Assembly (NCBI RefSeq): GCF_000002875.2
Contig: NC_009408.2
Coordinates: 709,501-773,500, forward strand
From: Leishmania infantum JPCM5
Taxonomy: Eukaryota > Euglenozoa > Kinetoplastea > Trypanosomatida > Trypanosomatidae
Direction of reading: 5' to 3'
Length of the DNA stretch: 64,000 bases
Below the pieces are notes generated by a model, which saw nothing but the letters and a program-made list of their open reading frames with translations, ran no database searches and was not told the DNA's origin. Below, one piece after another: positions 32,145-41,053 of the stretch; position 1 is the stretch's first letter, and each line of letters begins with the position of its first letter. A program made the position numbers and the translations under genes.

Positions 32145-32648
32145 GTGGTTGCGCAGAAAGTGTGAGGGTAGAAGTGGCGCCTCACGTAAATGCACTGCAG
32201 CGATGTGTAAACCTTCATGCAGCAAAACGAGCAAACCGTAAGGAGGGAAGATCGTGACGTGAGTAAGAGAACAAGAGGCAAAGAGCGCCAACAATAAGAT
32301 GCGGGAAGCAGTCAAATCATGCGGATTACCCGTGCCATAGAGAGCTTTTGCAGAGAAGGGAAGAGTCCGGACCACGCTTGACCACCGTCCTCTAGCGTCA
32401 TTTCTGCCCTTTCTTTAACCATACGATTTTATAGGCATAATACGTTCAAGCGTGGGAAGAGATAAGCACTGGTTCAAAGAAGCAAGCACAAGCAAAAAGG
32501 TCACAGCGTGAAGGAAAAGGGGCCGGATCGAGCGAATACGCACAGAGTAGCGCCGCGGCCACCGGTAAAAAAACAAAGCAATAAGAAGTTCGTGCCTCCT
32601 GAGCTGGCCCAGCTTGGGGAGCGCTCAAGCTCATCCCAAGGCACAATT
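32145..32648. other. Spacer upstream of the PTAR1-like gene
   Basis: About 500 bases of mixed composition. The part next to the PTAR1-like start (32145-32375) continues the open frame without an ATG. It holds the 3'UTR of the small J-protein gene on its right. No repeat or RNA gene noticed. Confidence 0.55.
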
Positions 32649-33014
32649 TCATTTGATGAGAATGTCTTTCGCCTCGTTCAGCTTTGTCGCGATGTAGGGC
32701 GTTCCACTGACATCACTATGAAAGTCCTTCATCATGTTTCGGTATCGCTTCTTCACCTCCTCGGGTGCCGGGCGGCAAAAAATGGCGCCTGCCTCGTTTT
32801 CCTTGAATCCGAGAAGCATGTAGGCTTCGTACTCTGTCATGGGGGACTGGAATCCGTACTCGAACTTGTGATACGGCTTGGCGCTTTTCAGAAAACGCGA
32901 GGAGGCATTTTGCGCACCAGAGGCCGACACCCGCTGCGCGATTCGTGGGCCGACGCGGGAAGCATAGTAGATGCCGCACCCAGCAAGAATGCCAGCAATG
33001 ATTGGGAGTACCAT
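32649..33014 (-). CDS. Pam18/TIM14-like J-protein with HSD in place of HPD
   Basis: Predicted 121 aa, the length of Pam18/DNAJC19. An N-terminal hydrophobic segment (residues 2-19, VLPIIAGILAGCGIYYAS) should anchor it in the mitochondrial inner membrane. The J-like domain fills the C-terminal half: MTEYEAYMLLGF corresponds to the first helix and GTPYIATKLNEAKDIL to the last, the best conserved part of Pam18. The HPD tripeptide that activates Hsp70 ATPase reads HSD (residues 99-101, bases 32712-32720); S is AGT, at least two changes away from any Pro codon. Canonical Pam18 drives the presequence import motor with mtHsp70, while Pam16 is its inactive partner. As far as I recall, the T. brucei Pam16/Pam18 pair has been reported to work in mitochondrial DNA maintenance instead of import, so a non-import role is plausible. 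Whether this is the Pam18 or Pam16 counterpart needs a tree; the C-terminal motif favours Pam18. Confidence 0.82.
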   Translation of the reverse strand: MVLPIIAGILAGCGIYYASRVGPRIAQRVSASGAQNASSRFLKSAKPYHKFEYGFQSPMTEYEAYMLLGFKENEAGAIFCRPAPEEVKKRYRNMMKDFHSDVSGTPYIATKLNEAKDILIK

Positions 33015-33530
33015 TTTTTTCCTTTTCAGCGCCTAGAGTGTAGGCTATGCGGCGTCGGGCGTACATGGAAAGCGGGGGGAAACGGGGGGGGGGTGGCGTG
33101 GGCTTCGGTGGTTGAACGGTGCCCGGGCCGCTGAGGGGGGGGGTGGCCGCGCGGCGGTGGCCCACGCGGGGGGCCCGGCATCTGGGGCGGGGGGCAGTGG
33201 GGGCGGGTAGAGGGGCGCCTCCGCTTTTGGGGGAGGGGGGGGGGCGTGGCGGGGCGCAGGGTCTTGTTGCATGATAAATTTGGCGCGCGCGGGCGGTCAA
33301 CGACGAGCCCGGCGTGGCACGTTCCTTTTTTTTTCCCGTCGGTCCCACGCAAAAGGGGGCTGATAACAACAACTTCATCGCATCGTTTGGCGAGATAATA
33401 CCAACAGCTCACGTAACCAACCGGGGGCGCAACAGGAAACAAGGGACGTGAGAAAAAGCGAAAAAAAAAACGGCAGCAGCAGAGCAGCGGTATGCGTTCG
33501 GGTTTTGTCATTTTCTATGCGGGGCGCGTG
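33015..33530. other. Extremely G-rich spacer
   Basis: About 516 bases between the J-protein start and the coiled-coil gene. On the plus strand 33068-33245 is packed with G runs of 5-11 bases, so the sense transcript would be C-rich. Homopolymer length errors are possible here. A pyrimidine-rich sense tract with AG near 33045 could be the trans-splice region of the J-protein gene. Confidence 0.55.
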
Positions 33531-35102
33531 TCACAAGACGGCGTTGCCGGCGCGAAATGTCTTCTGTGAGCGCCGGCTTCTGGCTCTGCTTTTTTCGTAC
33601 GCTCTGCCGTCTTCATAGGCGAGCCGAATTTGATCCTCGACCTCTTGCTTGAGCTTGTTCATGATGTACTGCCGGTCGCGCACCACCTCGTCGTAGGCCT
33701 GCTGCAGCTGCGCGGCGTGGTCTTTCGCCATGCGTTCACTTCGCCGCACCTCGCCCTCGTATAGAAACTGGAGGCGCTCGCTTTCAAGCTGGCCGACGCG
33801 ATTGCGCTCCTGCAGCAGTTGCACACGAGAGCGCAGCTGCGTTACTTCCTCCTGCTGGCGCTGCAAGAGAAGCAGGTCCGCATCCGTCGGAAGCGCCGGC
33901 GTCTCGACGAGGATGCCGGCCTGTGCCAGCGAGATAAGGTCGCGCTCGCCCACGAAAGCCTTGGCCCCGCCTGGAGCCATCGGCTGCTCTTGCGCAGCCG
34001 AGCCTTTGGCTTGCAGCGCGGCGCTATCGGAGAGCCACGTCAGGCCTGCGTCAAAGGCGATGAGCACGGGGTCCCAGAAGACGTCAAGCAGCAGCGCCTG
34101 CCGCGCCAACTGCTCCTCGCGCTCGAGCCGCACCAGCGGGGACGACCGAGAGACGCACGCCTGCGTTGACGCCGCGGCTGCGCTGACGACGCGCACGTTG
34201 CTAATCCAAGTGCCGTCCTGTGCAAGCTCTTCTAGGCCGGCCACGCGGTTGTTGAGTCGCCGCTCCTCGTAGCGGAGCTGCTCGACTTCGAGAACAGCTG
34301 CGGTTAGCTGCGTCTCGGTGCGCTGCTTCTCCTGCTCCAACGTTGCCGTTTTGCTGCGCAGCTGCGCCAACTCCTCGGAGAGGCGACTGACGAGCGTACG
34401 GTGATCCTGCAGCGCCGCATTGGCTTTGCGCAGCTGGGCCAGCTCCGCCTCTCGCAGCAGCCCGACCTGTGCCAGCGCATCGTCGAGGCGGTAGATCTGG
34501 GCCTGCGCAATCACAGGGTCAAAGAGCGCCAGGGACGCCTGCAGGGCAGCGTGCACATCCCTTTCTTCCTTTGCGGCCAGCACTGCTGCCGACGTGGCGT
34601 CCTCCTTCACGGCGGCCTTGACAGCTGTCGCCGCGGCGGAGTCGCCCACCGCACCACGTAGCACACAAACGGTTCGCGTGAGATCTTCCACCTGCAGCTG
34701 CGCGCGTTGCAGCTGGGTGCTCAGGTAGGTGATGTGGTACAGCAGTCGCTGCCGATCGGCGTAGTCAGCGGCGGTGATGTGCGCATGTCCCTCCTCTCGC
34801 ACGAGTGCTGGGGATGAGATAGGCAGGTGCGCATTCGTGGCAGACGACGACGCGACACAGCCCTGGGAGGGCGGCTCTGGGTCACCGGGCCACCTCTCAG
34901 CTCCGCCGTCACTGAGCTTCTCCGTGACATTCACTCGCGTTTCCGGCGGTGGCGGCGACGGCGTTGTGGTGGCGCCGTCCACTTCTATCGTCTCCTCCGT
35001 CGGGGACGAGAGGGTCGAAATGCCGGTGGCGAGCGCACTGCGGTCTCGCGGCGACACGGTGTGGCGCGCACTCAGCGGCGTCAGAACAGCGCTCTCCGCC
35101 AT
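33531..35102 (-). CDS. Coiled-coil protein, function unknown
   Basis: Predicted 523 aa. The first 110 residues are Ser/Thr/Pro-rich. From about residue 115 on the protein is a long helix-rich coiled coil: seen are ADRQRLLYHITYLSTQLQ, QVEDLTRTVCVLR, then repeated leucine heptads (LRKANAALQDHRTLVSRLSE, LEQEKQRTETQLTAA), an interruption near VFWDPVLIAFDAGLTWL, and a second coiled coil up to an Arg/Lys-rich end. No catalytic domain is visible. Such proteins in trypanosomatids are often cytoskeletal, flagellar or basal-body components, but I do not recognise this one. ATG 35102 (MAESAVLT) is used; the frame continues eight codons upstream only to a GTG. Confidence 0.75.
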   Translation of the reverse strand: MAESAVLTPLSARHTVSPRDRSALATGISTLSSPTEETIEVDGATTTPSPPPPETRVNVTEKLSDGGAERWPGDPEPPSQGCVASSSATNAHLPISSPALVREEGHAHITAADYADRQRLLYHITYLSTQLQRAQLQVEDLTRTVCVLRGAVGDSAAATAVKAAVKEDATSAAVLAAKEERDVHAALQASLALFDPVIAQAQIYRLDDALAQVGLLREAELAQLRKANAALQDHRTLVSRLSEELAQLRSKTATLEQEKQRTETQLTAAVLEVEQLRYEERRLNNRVAGLEELAQDGTWISNVRVVSAAAASTQACVSRSSPLVRLEREEQLARQALLLDVFWDPVLIAFDAGLTWLSDSAALQAKGSAAQEQPMAPGGAKAFVGERDLISLAQAGILVETPALPTDADLLLLQRQQEEVTQLRSRVQLLQERNRVGQLESERLQFLYEGEVRRSERMAKDHAAQLQQAYDEVVRDRQYIMNKLKQEVEDQIRLAYEDGRAYEKSRARSRRSQKTFRAGNAVL

Positions 35103-36168
35103 CCTGGCCGTTGCTTGCGTGAGCACACGTAGTGACGGCTATCGCTGCGGTGCGAAGGCGAAGGGCCACAACAAGAAGGAAGAATCAACTGCTGGAGCAG
35201 GTTTCTATGAGTGTGGCTCGTGTTCTGCGTGACGGCCGATGTTTCGTGTTCCTCGTCACAAGCACGCTTTACGCCACAGCGCACAGAGTGTCTATGAGGG
35301 AGGTGATGGTGGCGTTGCTCTATGAGGGAAACGCACGCGTGTGAGTGCGTGCGTGCGCTGTGTTGGTGGCTGGGGCGTACGTGCGTGTTGAAGGAGCACT
35401 CGGCTCAGACACAGGGACACACGGGGAGAGAGAGAGAGACTTGTTTACCGGGCGGCGAAGCCTGGACTTGTTAGCAACCTCGGCAGTCTCGCACTCGTCT
35501 TCTGGTGCTTGCGTCTGCCGTCGGGTGGCTTTGTGCAGAGCAGTAGGGGATGGGGATCAGAGAAAAGGTGTGAAAAGGATGGGGGGCGACGGGGTGTGCA
35601 TGTGAGGCTCGAGTGCTGTCGCTGCCACGACGAGGCTGGGGGCGAGGGTGCGGATGGAATTGCAAACCCTCTTCCCGCATCGCTGTAGCTTAAATACATC
35701 CTTTGCAGGTGTACGTGCCCCAGAGCAGAGAGCAACGCACATGCCGAGCAGCCAAGTAAGGCACCCTCCTGATTCCCCCCCCCACGTCAGGGTAGGGGAA
35801 GGGCCAGGGAGTGGGTGTGTCTTCTTCGTAGCTGAGCGCACTGTTGCAGATCAAGAGAGGGAGGAGGGATCGCGGGGGGGGGGAGGGAGGTAAAGGAGGA
35901 TGCCGAGCCTGTGTGCGTGCGCCAAGGGTGGCTGGCGGGAGGCACAGTGCCAAACGCAAGGCGCGCCGTAGCGAACGAGCACATAGAGAAGCAAAAAACG
36001 GAGAGGAAAACACATGCACCCGCTCACAGACCGCCGTGCAGAACACGGCACGTCACCATCGCCAACGACGCCACGACCCCTGACAGTTCATTTACCTGAG
36101 TCGACCCGGAGACGCCCCGCGGCCAGCGCTCCGATTTCGTTTTCGCTCGCAGCATGGCGGCACCTGTG
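35103..36168. other. Spacer upstream of the 523-aa coiled-coil gene
   Basis: It holds the 3'UTR of the inositol phosphate kinase gene (right) and the splice region of the coiled-coil gene (left). It has GT-rich stretches near 35340-35400 and a G run at 35874-35882. No gene or RNA gene recognised. Confidence 0.55.
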
Positions 36169-38304
36169 CTACATCATCGAGCACCGCCGCTTCTTCGCAC
36201 CTGCCCCAGTCGCCGTGTCGGCGTGCCACGTCCGGCTAGATGAGCCATCTTGCAAGTGCATGCACTTGAGCGCGATCAGCTCCAGCATGTGCTGGTTCAC
36301 TTCGGCGACTCCCTTGTAACCAGGGAAGTAGTTCACATCGATGACTACTGGGATGCTGTCCAACAAGAGCGACGTCGGCGCGCCGGAGGCGGGGTCGAAC
36401 ATGTCGCTGGCGCGAAACAGCCGCGACACCGGACTTGGCGGTGCTGAGGCACCGGCACCCGGTAGCTTGCGCATGCTATGGCTCGCAGGGAGCCGCTGCA
36501 CCGGCTCTGCGGTGTCGGCACTGCGGTGGGCCACCTTCGACAGCGACGGCGCTGCCCCCTCGTACCGCACGGTTGCGCCTTCAGTGCGCCCGATGCCGCG
36601 CGCGCCCTTGCGCTGGTACGTGTGTGCTAGATACTGCGGCACGAGCACTATATCGAAACCGTACAGGGAGAGACCAATGCCGGCGTCCCCAGAGAGGTCC
36701 TGCGCCAGTTTGCTGATGGCGGTGTAGGCGGGAGTGCCCGGGGCCAAGAACGCGTTCCAGTTGTCCGCCGGCACAACCATCGACTCCCATGCAATAAGCG
36801 ACTGTTCAGCGCTGGCACTTTCGCTCGACGTCCCCTGCGGCAGCTCCGTAGGCGACGGAGGGGCATCGGCCGCGTTGGTCGCGTTCATCGTTGGCGATGC
36901 GGCGGGCGGCGCACCGTCGTCGGTGCTACTGGCCATGGCAGACAACGTAGGCTGCGACCTGGAGGTGGAGGCGCTGGCCACGGTCGAGAAGAATGCCTTG
37001 TCCTGCGAGTCCATTGCCACTGGTACATCTGCCACAGTCGAGCCGCGTGTGTGCTCCCAGAGGTAGTTCAGCAGGCTCACGGTGGGATTCACCTTCACGC
37101 TGATGTGCGAGCCGACACAGTACACCTTCAGCACCACTGGGAGCGCGTACACGTACAGCTCCTGCAGAATGAAGCGACAGGCCTCTGTCGGGAGGGCAGC
37201 CTTCACCGCTGCCGGCACCGAGACATCGGCGTCGCGCGTGAGCCACATCACCAGGTGGTGAGTGAAGGCGGGACCAGTACTCTCGTCCGGCTTCGCGATC
37301 CACCAGTGTTCCGCCGCCGTCCCGTTCGCGCGCGCCTCCTTCTGCTCCTCTATCGACGTGAAAGAGTGGATGCCGAGCGGAGTGGCTGCGCTGGACCCGT
37401 TCGTGCGCCTGGCGTGGCGACAGGCTGCGTCGGGCGGGCAGTCCCACATGAATGTGCGCGGTGTCAGCGCGATGGGCTGCCCGTCATCGCCCACGTTGTT
37501 CAATAGCTTGCACAGCATACTACGCGTCATGAGCAGCTGAACCTTTTCGAGGGGGTCGACCACGATGAGGGGCGCCCTGCGCCGGCGACTTCGCCGCTTC
37601 TGCGCACCCTTGTACCACTGATGAAGCGCACGAATGGCAACCGGGGTGCCAAACGTGGCCACCTTGTGCAGCACCACATCCACCTCGTCCATGAGCGCAC
37701 TTTGAGACGGCTCGTCCTCGTCTCTGACCGCTTCGTCCGTCCCCGCGTGCGCGTCTACGCGGGGGCTCTGCTCTGCACTGGCCTTACTGCCTTCCTGCGC
37801 GAAGGCGGCAGCGGAGGACTGGTGCGTTTCTTTCATGTCGCCGTCGATACACAGGACCATGCGATGCCGCTGGGCATCGTAGTTCAAGCTGAGAAAGCGG
37901 AAGAGGCAGTTGTTCAAGGCGGAGCAAGACAGCGAGCCCTCGGTCGTGCTGCGACTCCGCGCAGGGTGCGCCAGGACTTCGGAAGTCGCGCGACTTGTCC
38001 TACGGCTCCTGGAATGCGAGTTCATGCCACGGTTGCCACTGGCGCAGCCCTCCTGCTGCGCCGCTGTGCTTGCTTCACCTGCCTCGCCGCTAACGTCGCC
38101 GCAACCAGCTTGCCTCGCCGCCGAGTGCTGCCGCATCTGGAGAAGGTGCTCATTGTGCAGCTTCCCTGCCTCTCGTAGCGCGTCGAAGGACTGCTGATGC
38201 TTCTTGGAGCTCGCGCACAGCGCGACAGTGATGATGTGCATCGTCGAAGGTGACGGCGACGCCGGCGAAGGCGATGCCGGCGGGGGCGATGCTGAGCGAT
38301 TCAT
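36169..38304 (-). CDS. Inositol 1,3,4-trisphosphate 5/6-kinase (ITPK), CaaX-terminated
   Basis: Predicted 711 aa, about twice the usual ITPK length because of low-complexity inserts. The ATP-grasp ITPK motifs appear in order: VVDPLEKVQLLMTRSMLC (about 248-265), WWIAKPDE (334-341), LQELYVYALPVVLKVYCVG (380-398), AGIGLSLYGFDIVLV (541-555) and PVVIDVNYFPGYKGV (652-666); the Asp and Asn of the last are the Mg-binding pair of the family. ITPK phosphorylates inositol tris/tetrakisphosphates in the cytosol towards InsP5/InsP6 and pyrophosphates. Inserts lie at about 421-530 and 560-645, both Ser/Ala/Pro-rich. The C-terminus is AGAKKRRCSMM, a CaaX box with Met at X (favoured by farnesyltransferase) behind a KKRR basic patch, predicting farnesylation and membrane attachment. 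ATG 38304 is chosen; ATG 38241 (MHIITVALCASS) is the alternative and starts where conserved sequence begins. Confidence 0.9.
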   Translation of the reverse strand: MNRSASPPPASPSPASPSPSTMHIITVALCASSKKHQQSFDALREAGKLHNEHLLQMRQHSAARQAGCGDVSGEAGEASTAAQQEGCASGNRGMNSHSRSRRTSRATSEVLAHPARSRSTTEGSLSCSALNNCLFRFLSLNYDAQRHRMVLCIDGDMKETHQSSAAAFAQEGSKASAEQSPRVDAHAGTDEAVRDEDEPSQSALMDEVDVVLHKVATFGTPVAIRALHQWYKGAQKRRSRRRRAPLIVVDPLEKVQLLMTRSMLCKLLNNVGDDGQPIALTPRTFMWDCPPDAACRHARRTNGSSAATPLGIHSFTSIEEQKEARANGTAAEHWWIAKPDESTGPAFTHHLVMWLTRDADVSVPAAVKAALPTEACRFILQELYVYALPVVLKVYCVGSHISVKVNPTVSLLNYLWEHTRGSTVADVPVAMDSQDKAFFSTVASASTSRSQPTLSAMASSTDDGAPPAASPTMNATNAADAPPSPTELPQGTSSESASAEQSLIAWESMVVPADNWNAFLAPGTPAYTAISKLAQDLSGDAGIGLSLYGFDIVLVPQYLAHTYQRKGARGIGRTEGATVRYEGAAPSLSKVAHRSADTAEPVQRLPASHSMRKLPGAGASAPPSPVSRLFRASDMFDPASGAPTSLLLDSIPVVIDVNYFPGYKGVAEVNQHMLELIALKCMHLQDGSSSRTWHADTATGAGAKKRRCSMM

Positions 38305-38775
38305 GAGCGTCTTGATGTGCCGCGTGCTCGGACGCGGGAGGGCTGACAAACCGTCCCGCGGGCTACGCCGTGCGTGTGTGTGTGTAGCGACGTGTATCTA
38401 GAACGTGTGTGTTTATGAAGAGTGGTGGGCGTGTGTATGTGTGTGAGGGGGCCGGCCGGCTGCAACTTTCTGCTCCGCGATGTGGTCGGCCGCCGCACGG
38501 GCTCACTCTTCCCATCAAAAGGGCTCAGCGAAAAGGGAGGGAGAAGGCGGATGATGCGCGTGTGTGTCGGAGGTGGGGTGGGGCGAGTAGAGAGCTATAG
38601 AGGCCGAAAACGACGGCGGTGCACGGAAAGGATGAAGGGAATGAACGACAGCGTACGCGCGCCCTCTTCGGATGGATGCCCAGACATGCGGGAGCGGGCC
38701 CGCGGACTGCTGCCTGTGAGACGGTAGCGGTAGCAAAGACCGTTGGTGTGAAACCGATTTCTCTTCTTCGGCACG

Positions 38776-39262
38776 TGCCCGTTTTCTTTTCGCTGCCGCA
38801 CACAACGTGAGGTCAAAGGACGCTGTGCCCACACGCCACTCATCGCGTGGTGCGAAGCAGCCGTAGGCACACGCGCTACAGCGATGCGCCGACTCAGCCA
38901 TCGGAGCACGGCCCCTGCCTCAAACTCTGCCCGCCACTCCACGCTGAGCAGGTCGCCAGCTGGCGCATCGCTTGGGATGGCTCAGGCTCACCCACCAGCG
39001 GGCAGCAAGGGCCGACTGAGATGCGGTCGAGTCACGTCGACACGCTGCCCATCATGTGGATAGTGCAAGCGTATTCACTGTCGCAGCTCTCTCCGATGAA
39101 GCGCCATCCAGGACCTGACCGCCGGCATCAGTGGCGGTACATCGCACTGGCCTCCCCCTACGCCGCAGGCACCTGGCCCTGCCACCCACCAGAGGTGGTT
39201 GTGCATTGACAGAGGTGGGGGGGGGGCGGGCGAGGCTGCTCGGCTTCCCCATACGGAGAGGG
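38776..39262 (-). mobile_element. SIDER2-like retroposon, copy C, shortened at the 5' end
   Basis: 487 bases nearly identical to copies A and B from the A-rich tail (38776) up to 39262, where identity stops sharply; A and B continue for about 85 further bases. Because the element reads on the minus strand, the loss is at its 5' end, the usual product of incomplete reverse transcription of non-LTR retroposons. It lies in the presumed 3'UTR of the membrane-protein gene in sense orientation, the third such placement in this window. Confidence 0.75.
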
Positions 39263-39306
39263 TCCGAAGATATCGATACGACGCACTGAGGTGTGTGTGT
39301 GTGTGT

Positions 39307-39337
39307 GTGAGGTGTGCCCCCCCCCCCCCCACCTCAC
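39307..39337. repeat. Short inverted repeat with poly-C loop
   Basis: gtgaggtg (39307-39314) and cacctcac (39330-39337) form an eight-base perfect stem around a loop made almost only of C, right after a GT run and about 45 bases from the 5' end of SIDER copy C. Confidence 0.6.
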
Positions 39338-39952
39338 CCTGTCATCGAGGGTTGCGTGAGACTAAGTGCAACAGAGAGAAAGAAAAAAAAGCGGTGGTGA
39401 AGGTGCACACGCGCGCACCCACGTCGTGCTGAAGGTGCGCAGATGCGAGACTCGCTGCACGTGTATGTGAGCGTTCCACCTTTTCTGTTAGAAGTGTGCT
39501 CGTGTGGTACGGTGCCTTGACGACACGTCGCCGGTGATGTTGCTGTGGGGATGCTCGACTCCCGTTGTTTTTCACTTGCGAACGACACAGAAAAACGCAT
39601 GTGCACGTGTGGGGGAGAAGAGAGGGGTCACGATAACGGAGTGGGCACCGCCGATCATCTTCACCGGTGTTCCTCCCACCTCACTTGCTCTTCCCCGCTG
39701 TAATCCCTCTCTCGCTCGGCGAGTATGTGTCTGGTGCACCCCGCCACATGGCAATCTGATCTTCTCGCGCTTGCTGTTTCTGTCTACCGCACTCGTCGTG
39801 CACGCGTGCACGTCTGTGATGATGTCGCAGTCACCGATCGACGGCCATGAACCCTCGCCGCTATCAGGCCTCTACCCTCTTCTTTGATTCCATACCTCTC
39901 GCCGAATGCCGCTCGCCACACAGAGAGACAGAGACACGAAGGATGGCTTGCC

Positions 39953-41053
39953 TTACCTACTGCTCCTCTTATCGTTGCCCCCACTCGCTGATGAGTAGGC
40001 AGGGTGGTGGTAGTACACGTACCAGCACCATTTCAACGATGCCTCGAGGTGGCGCTGGTAGCCGATCAACTCCTTGGCTATCTGCACGTCAGATGCCTCT
40101 TCCATGACGTTGGCTGGCGGCTGCGACACCCACGCCAACGCGAAGAGAGCGACACCGCTCAGGAAGGACAGACTGACTCGCGCGTTGGTGGCTCGCATCA
40201 GCCGTTGGTGCCGTTGCGCCACGAGCTCCCGCTGCTCCACCGGCATGCGGAGCCGCATCAATGCGAGCAGTCGAGTGAACAACACCGAATTCTGCGGCAG
40301 AGCGTTGTGGTAGAGCCGCGCCGTCTTCCACGTCATCAGATAGATGGACGTGAACCAAAGGCCTGTGTTGATGAGCAGCTCCAACCCATGCAGGCCGCGA
40401 CTGCCAATGTGACTACTGAACTGCCGGTCCACGTTGTACTTGGCCTGCTGCTCCACAGCTGTAAGCTCCTTGATCAAACTCCGTAGCTCCGTCGCGGTGA
40501 GTGTGCGCGGTGGCTTAGTCAGCCTGTCGACCAAACCCTGACATGTGAGCTCGTAGCCGGCCAGTGGGCAGTCGGGGAGTGTCTGCCACGATACAGCATC
40601 CATGGCTGTAGCAGCACCGACCGCTGCCTTGTCTGCGATCTCGGAGGCGCGCATAGGGCTTGTGCTTATCGTAGTAGAGGAGAGTGCCGACTTTGGTGCG
40701 GATGCATCGACGCTGCGCGGTAGCGGCGTGGACGACCGCCACTTGCCGAGGCTTGTCCACCACTTAGTTGGGCTTTCGCTCGCATCCACGCCTTCGTGAC
40801 GGCTTCCCAAGATCGCCGGTGCTGTCCCTTCGGGTGGTGCTGCTGATGAGCGCGCCTTGGCGGATGCCGTGTGCACAACGCTCGACGACGACGCAGCGCT
40901 CCTCACGTCACTGCCGTCGACAGAGGCGCTCGGTCGCGCAAGTGCGCGATTGGCCGGCGTAAAGATGGATGCAAGCACATCCTGCGTAGTCTGTGCGTTC
41001 GCAGGCACAGAGCTTGCCTTGTCGCCCTCAGACCCTCGCGACCACCACATCAT
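39953..41053 (-). CDS. Putative membrane protein, function unknown
   Basis: Predicted 366 aa. The first 160 residues are Ser/Ala/Pro-rich with no domain. The C-terminal 200 are better structured: a helical segment (LTATELRSLIKELTAVEQQAKY), then two likely membrane segments, GLELLINTGLWFTSIYLMTW and VSLSFLSGVALFALAWV, separated by a basic helix-rich stretch (LMRLRMPVEQRELVAQRHQRLM), and a tail rich in Trp/Tyr/His (WCWYVYYHHP). I do not recognise a family. A mitochondrial or other organelle membrane is possible but unproven. The two adjacent ATGs at 41053 and 41050 give MMWWSRG; the upper one is used. The upstream open frame has no better start. Its 3' flank holds SIDER copy C. Confidence 0.72.
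   Translation of the reverse strand: MMWWSRGSEGDKASSVPANAQTTQDVLASIFTPANRALARPSASVDGSDVRSAASSSSVVHTASAKARSSAAPPEGTAPAILGSRHEGVDASESPTKWWTSLGKWRSSTPLPRSVDASAPKSALSSTTISTSPMRASEIADKAAVGAATAMDAVSWQTLPDCPLAGYELTCQGLVDRLTKPPRTLTATELRSLIKELTAVEQQAKYNVDRQFSSHIGSRGLHGLELLINTGLWFTSIYLMTWKTARLYHNALPQNSVLFTRLLALMRLRMPVEQRELVAQRHQRLMRATNARVSLSFLSGVALFALAWVSQPPANVMEEASDVQIAKELIGYQRHLEASLKWCWYVYYHHPAYSSASGGNDKRSSR

Larger units (their letters stand above)
38305..39952. other. Spacer upstream of ITPK with SIDER copy C
   Basis: This holds the 3'UTR of the 366-aa membrane protein gene (right) and the splice region of the ITPK gene (left). A shortened SIDER2-like copy lies at 38776-39262 and a short GT run plus poly-C hairpin at 39290-39337. 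The remainder is of mixed composition with no gene seen. Confidence 0.6.

Noticed and set aside
32145..32375. Extension of the PTAR1-like protein by 77 residues
   Set aside because: The extension has no ATG and would start at GTG; the first ATG is 32144.
32508..33134. A 208-codon plus-strand frame across the J-protein gene
   Set aside because: It is antisense to a recognised gene and its protein has no family resemblance; it is a shadow frame.
37621..38178. Plus-strand 185-codon frame opposite the ITPK gene
   Set aside because: It is antisense to well-supported coding sequence, Arg/His-rich and without a domain.
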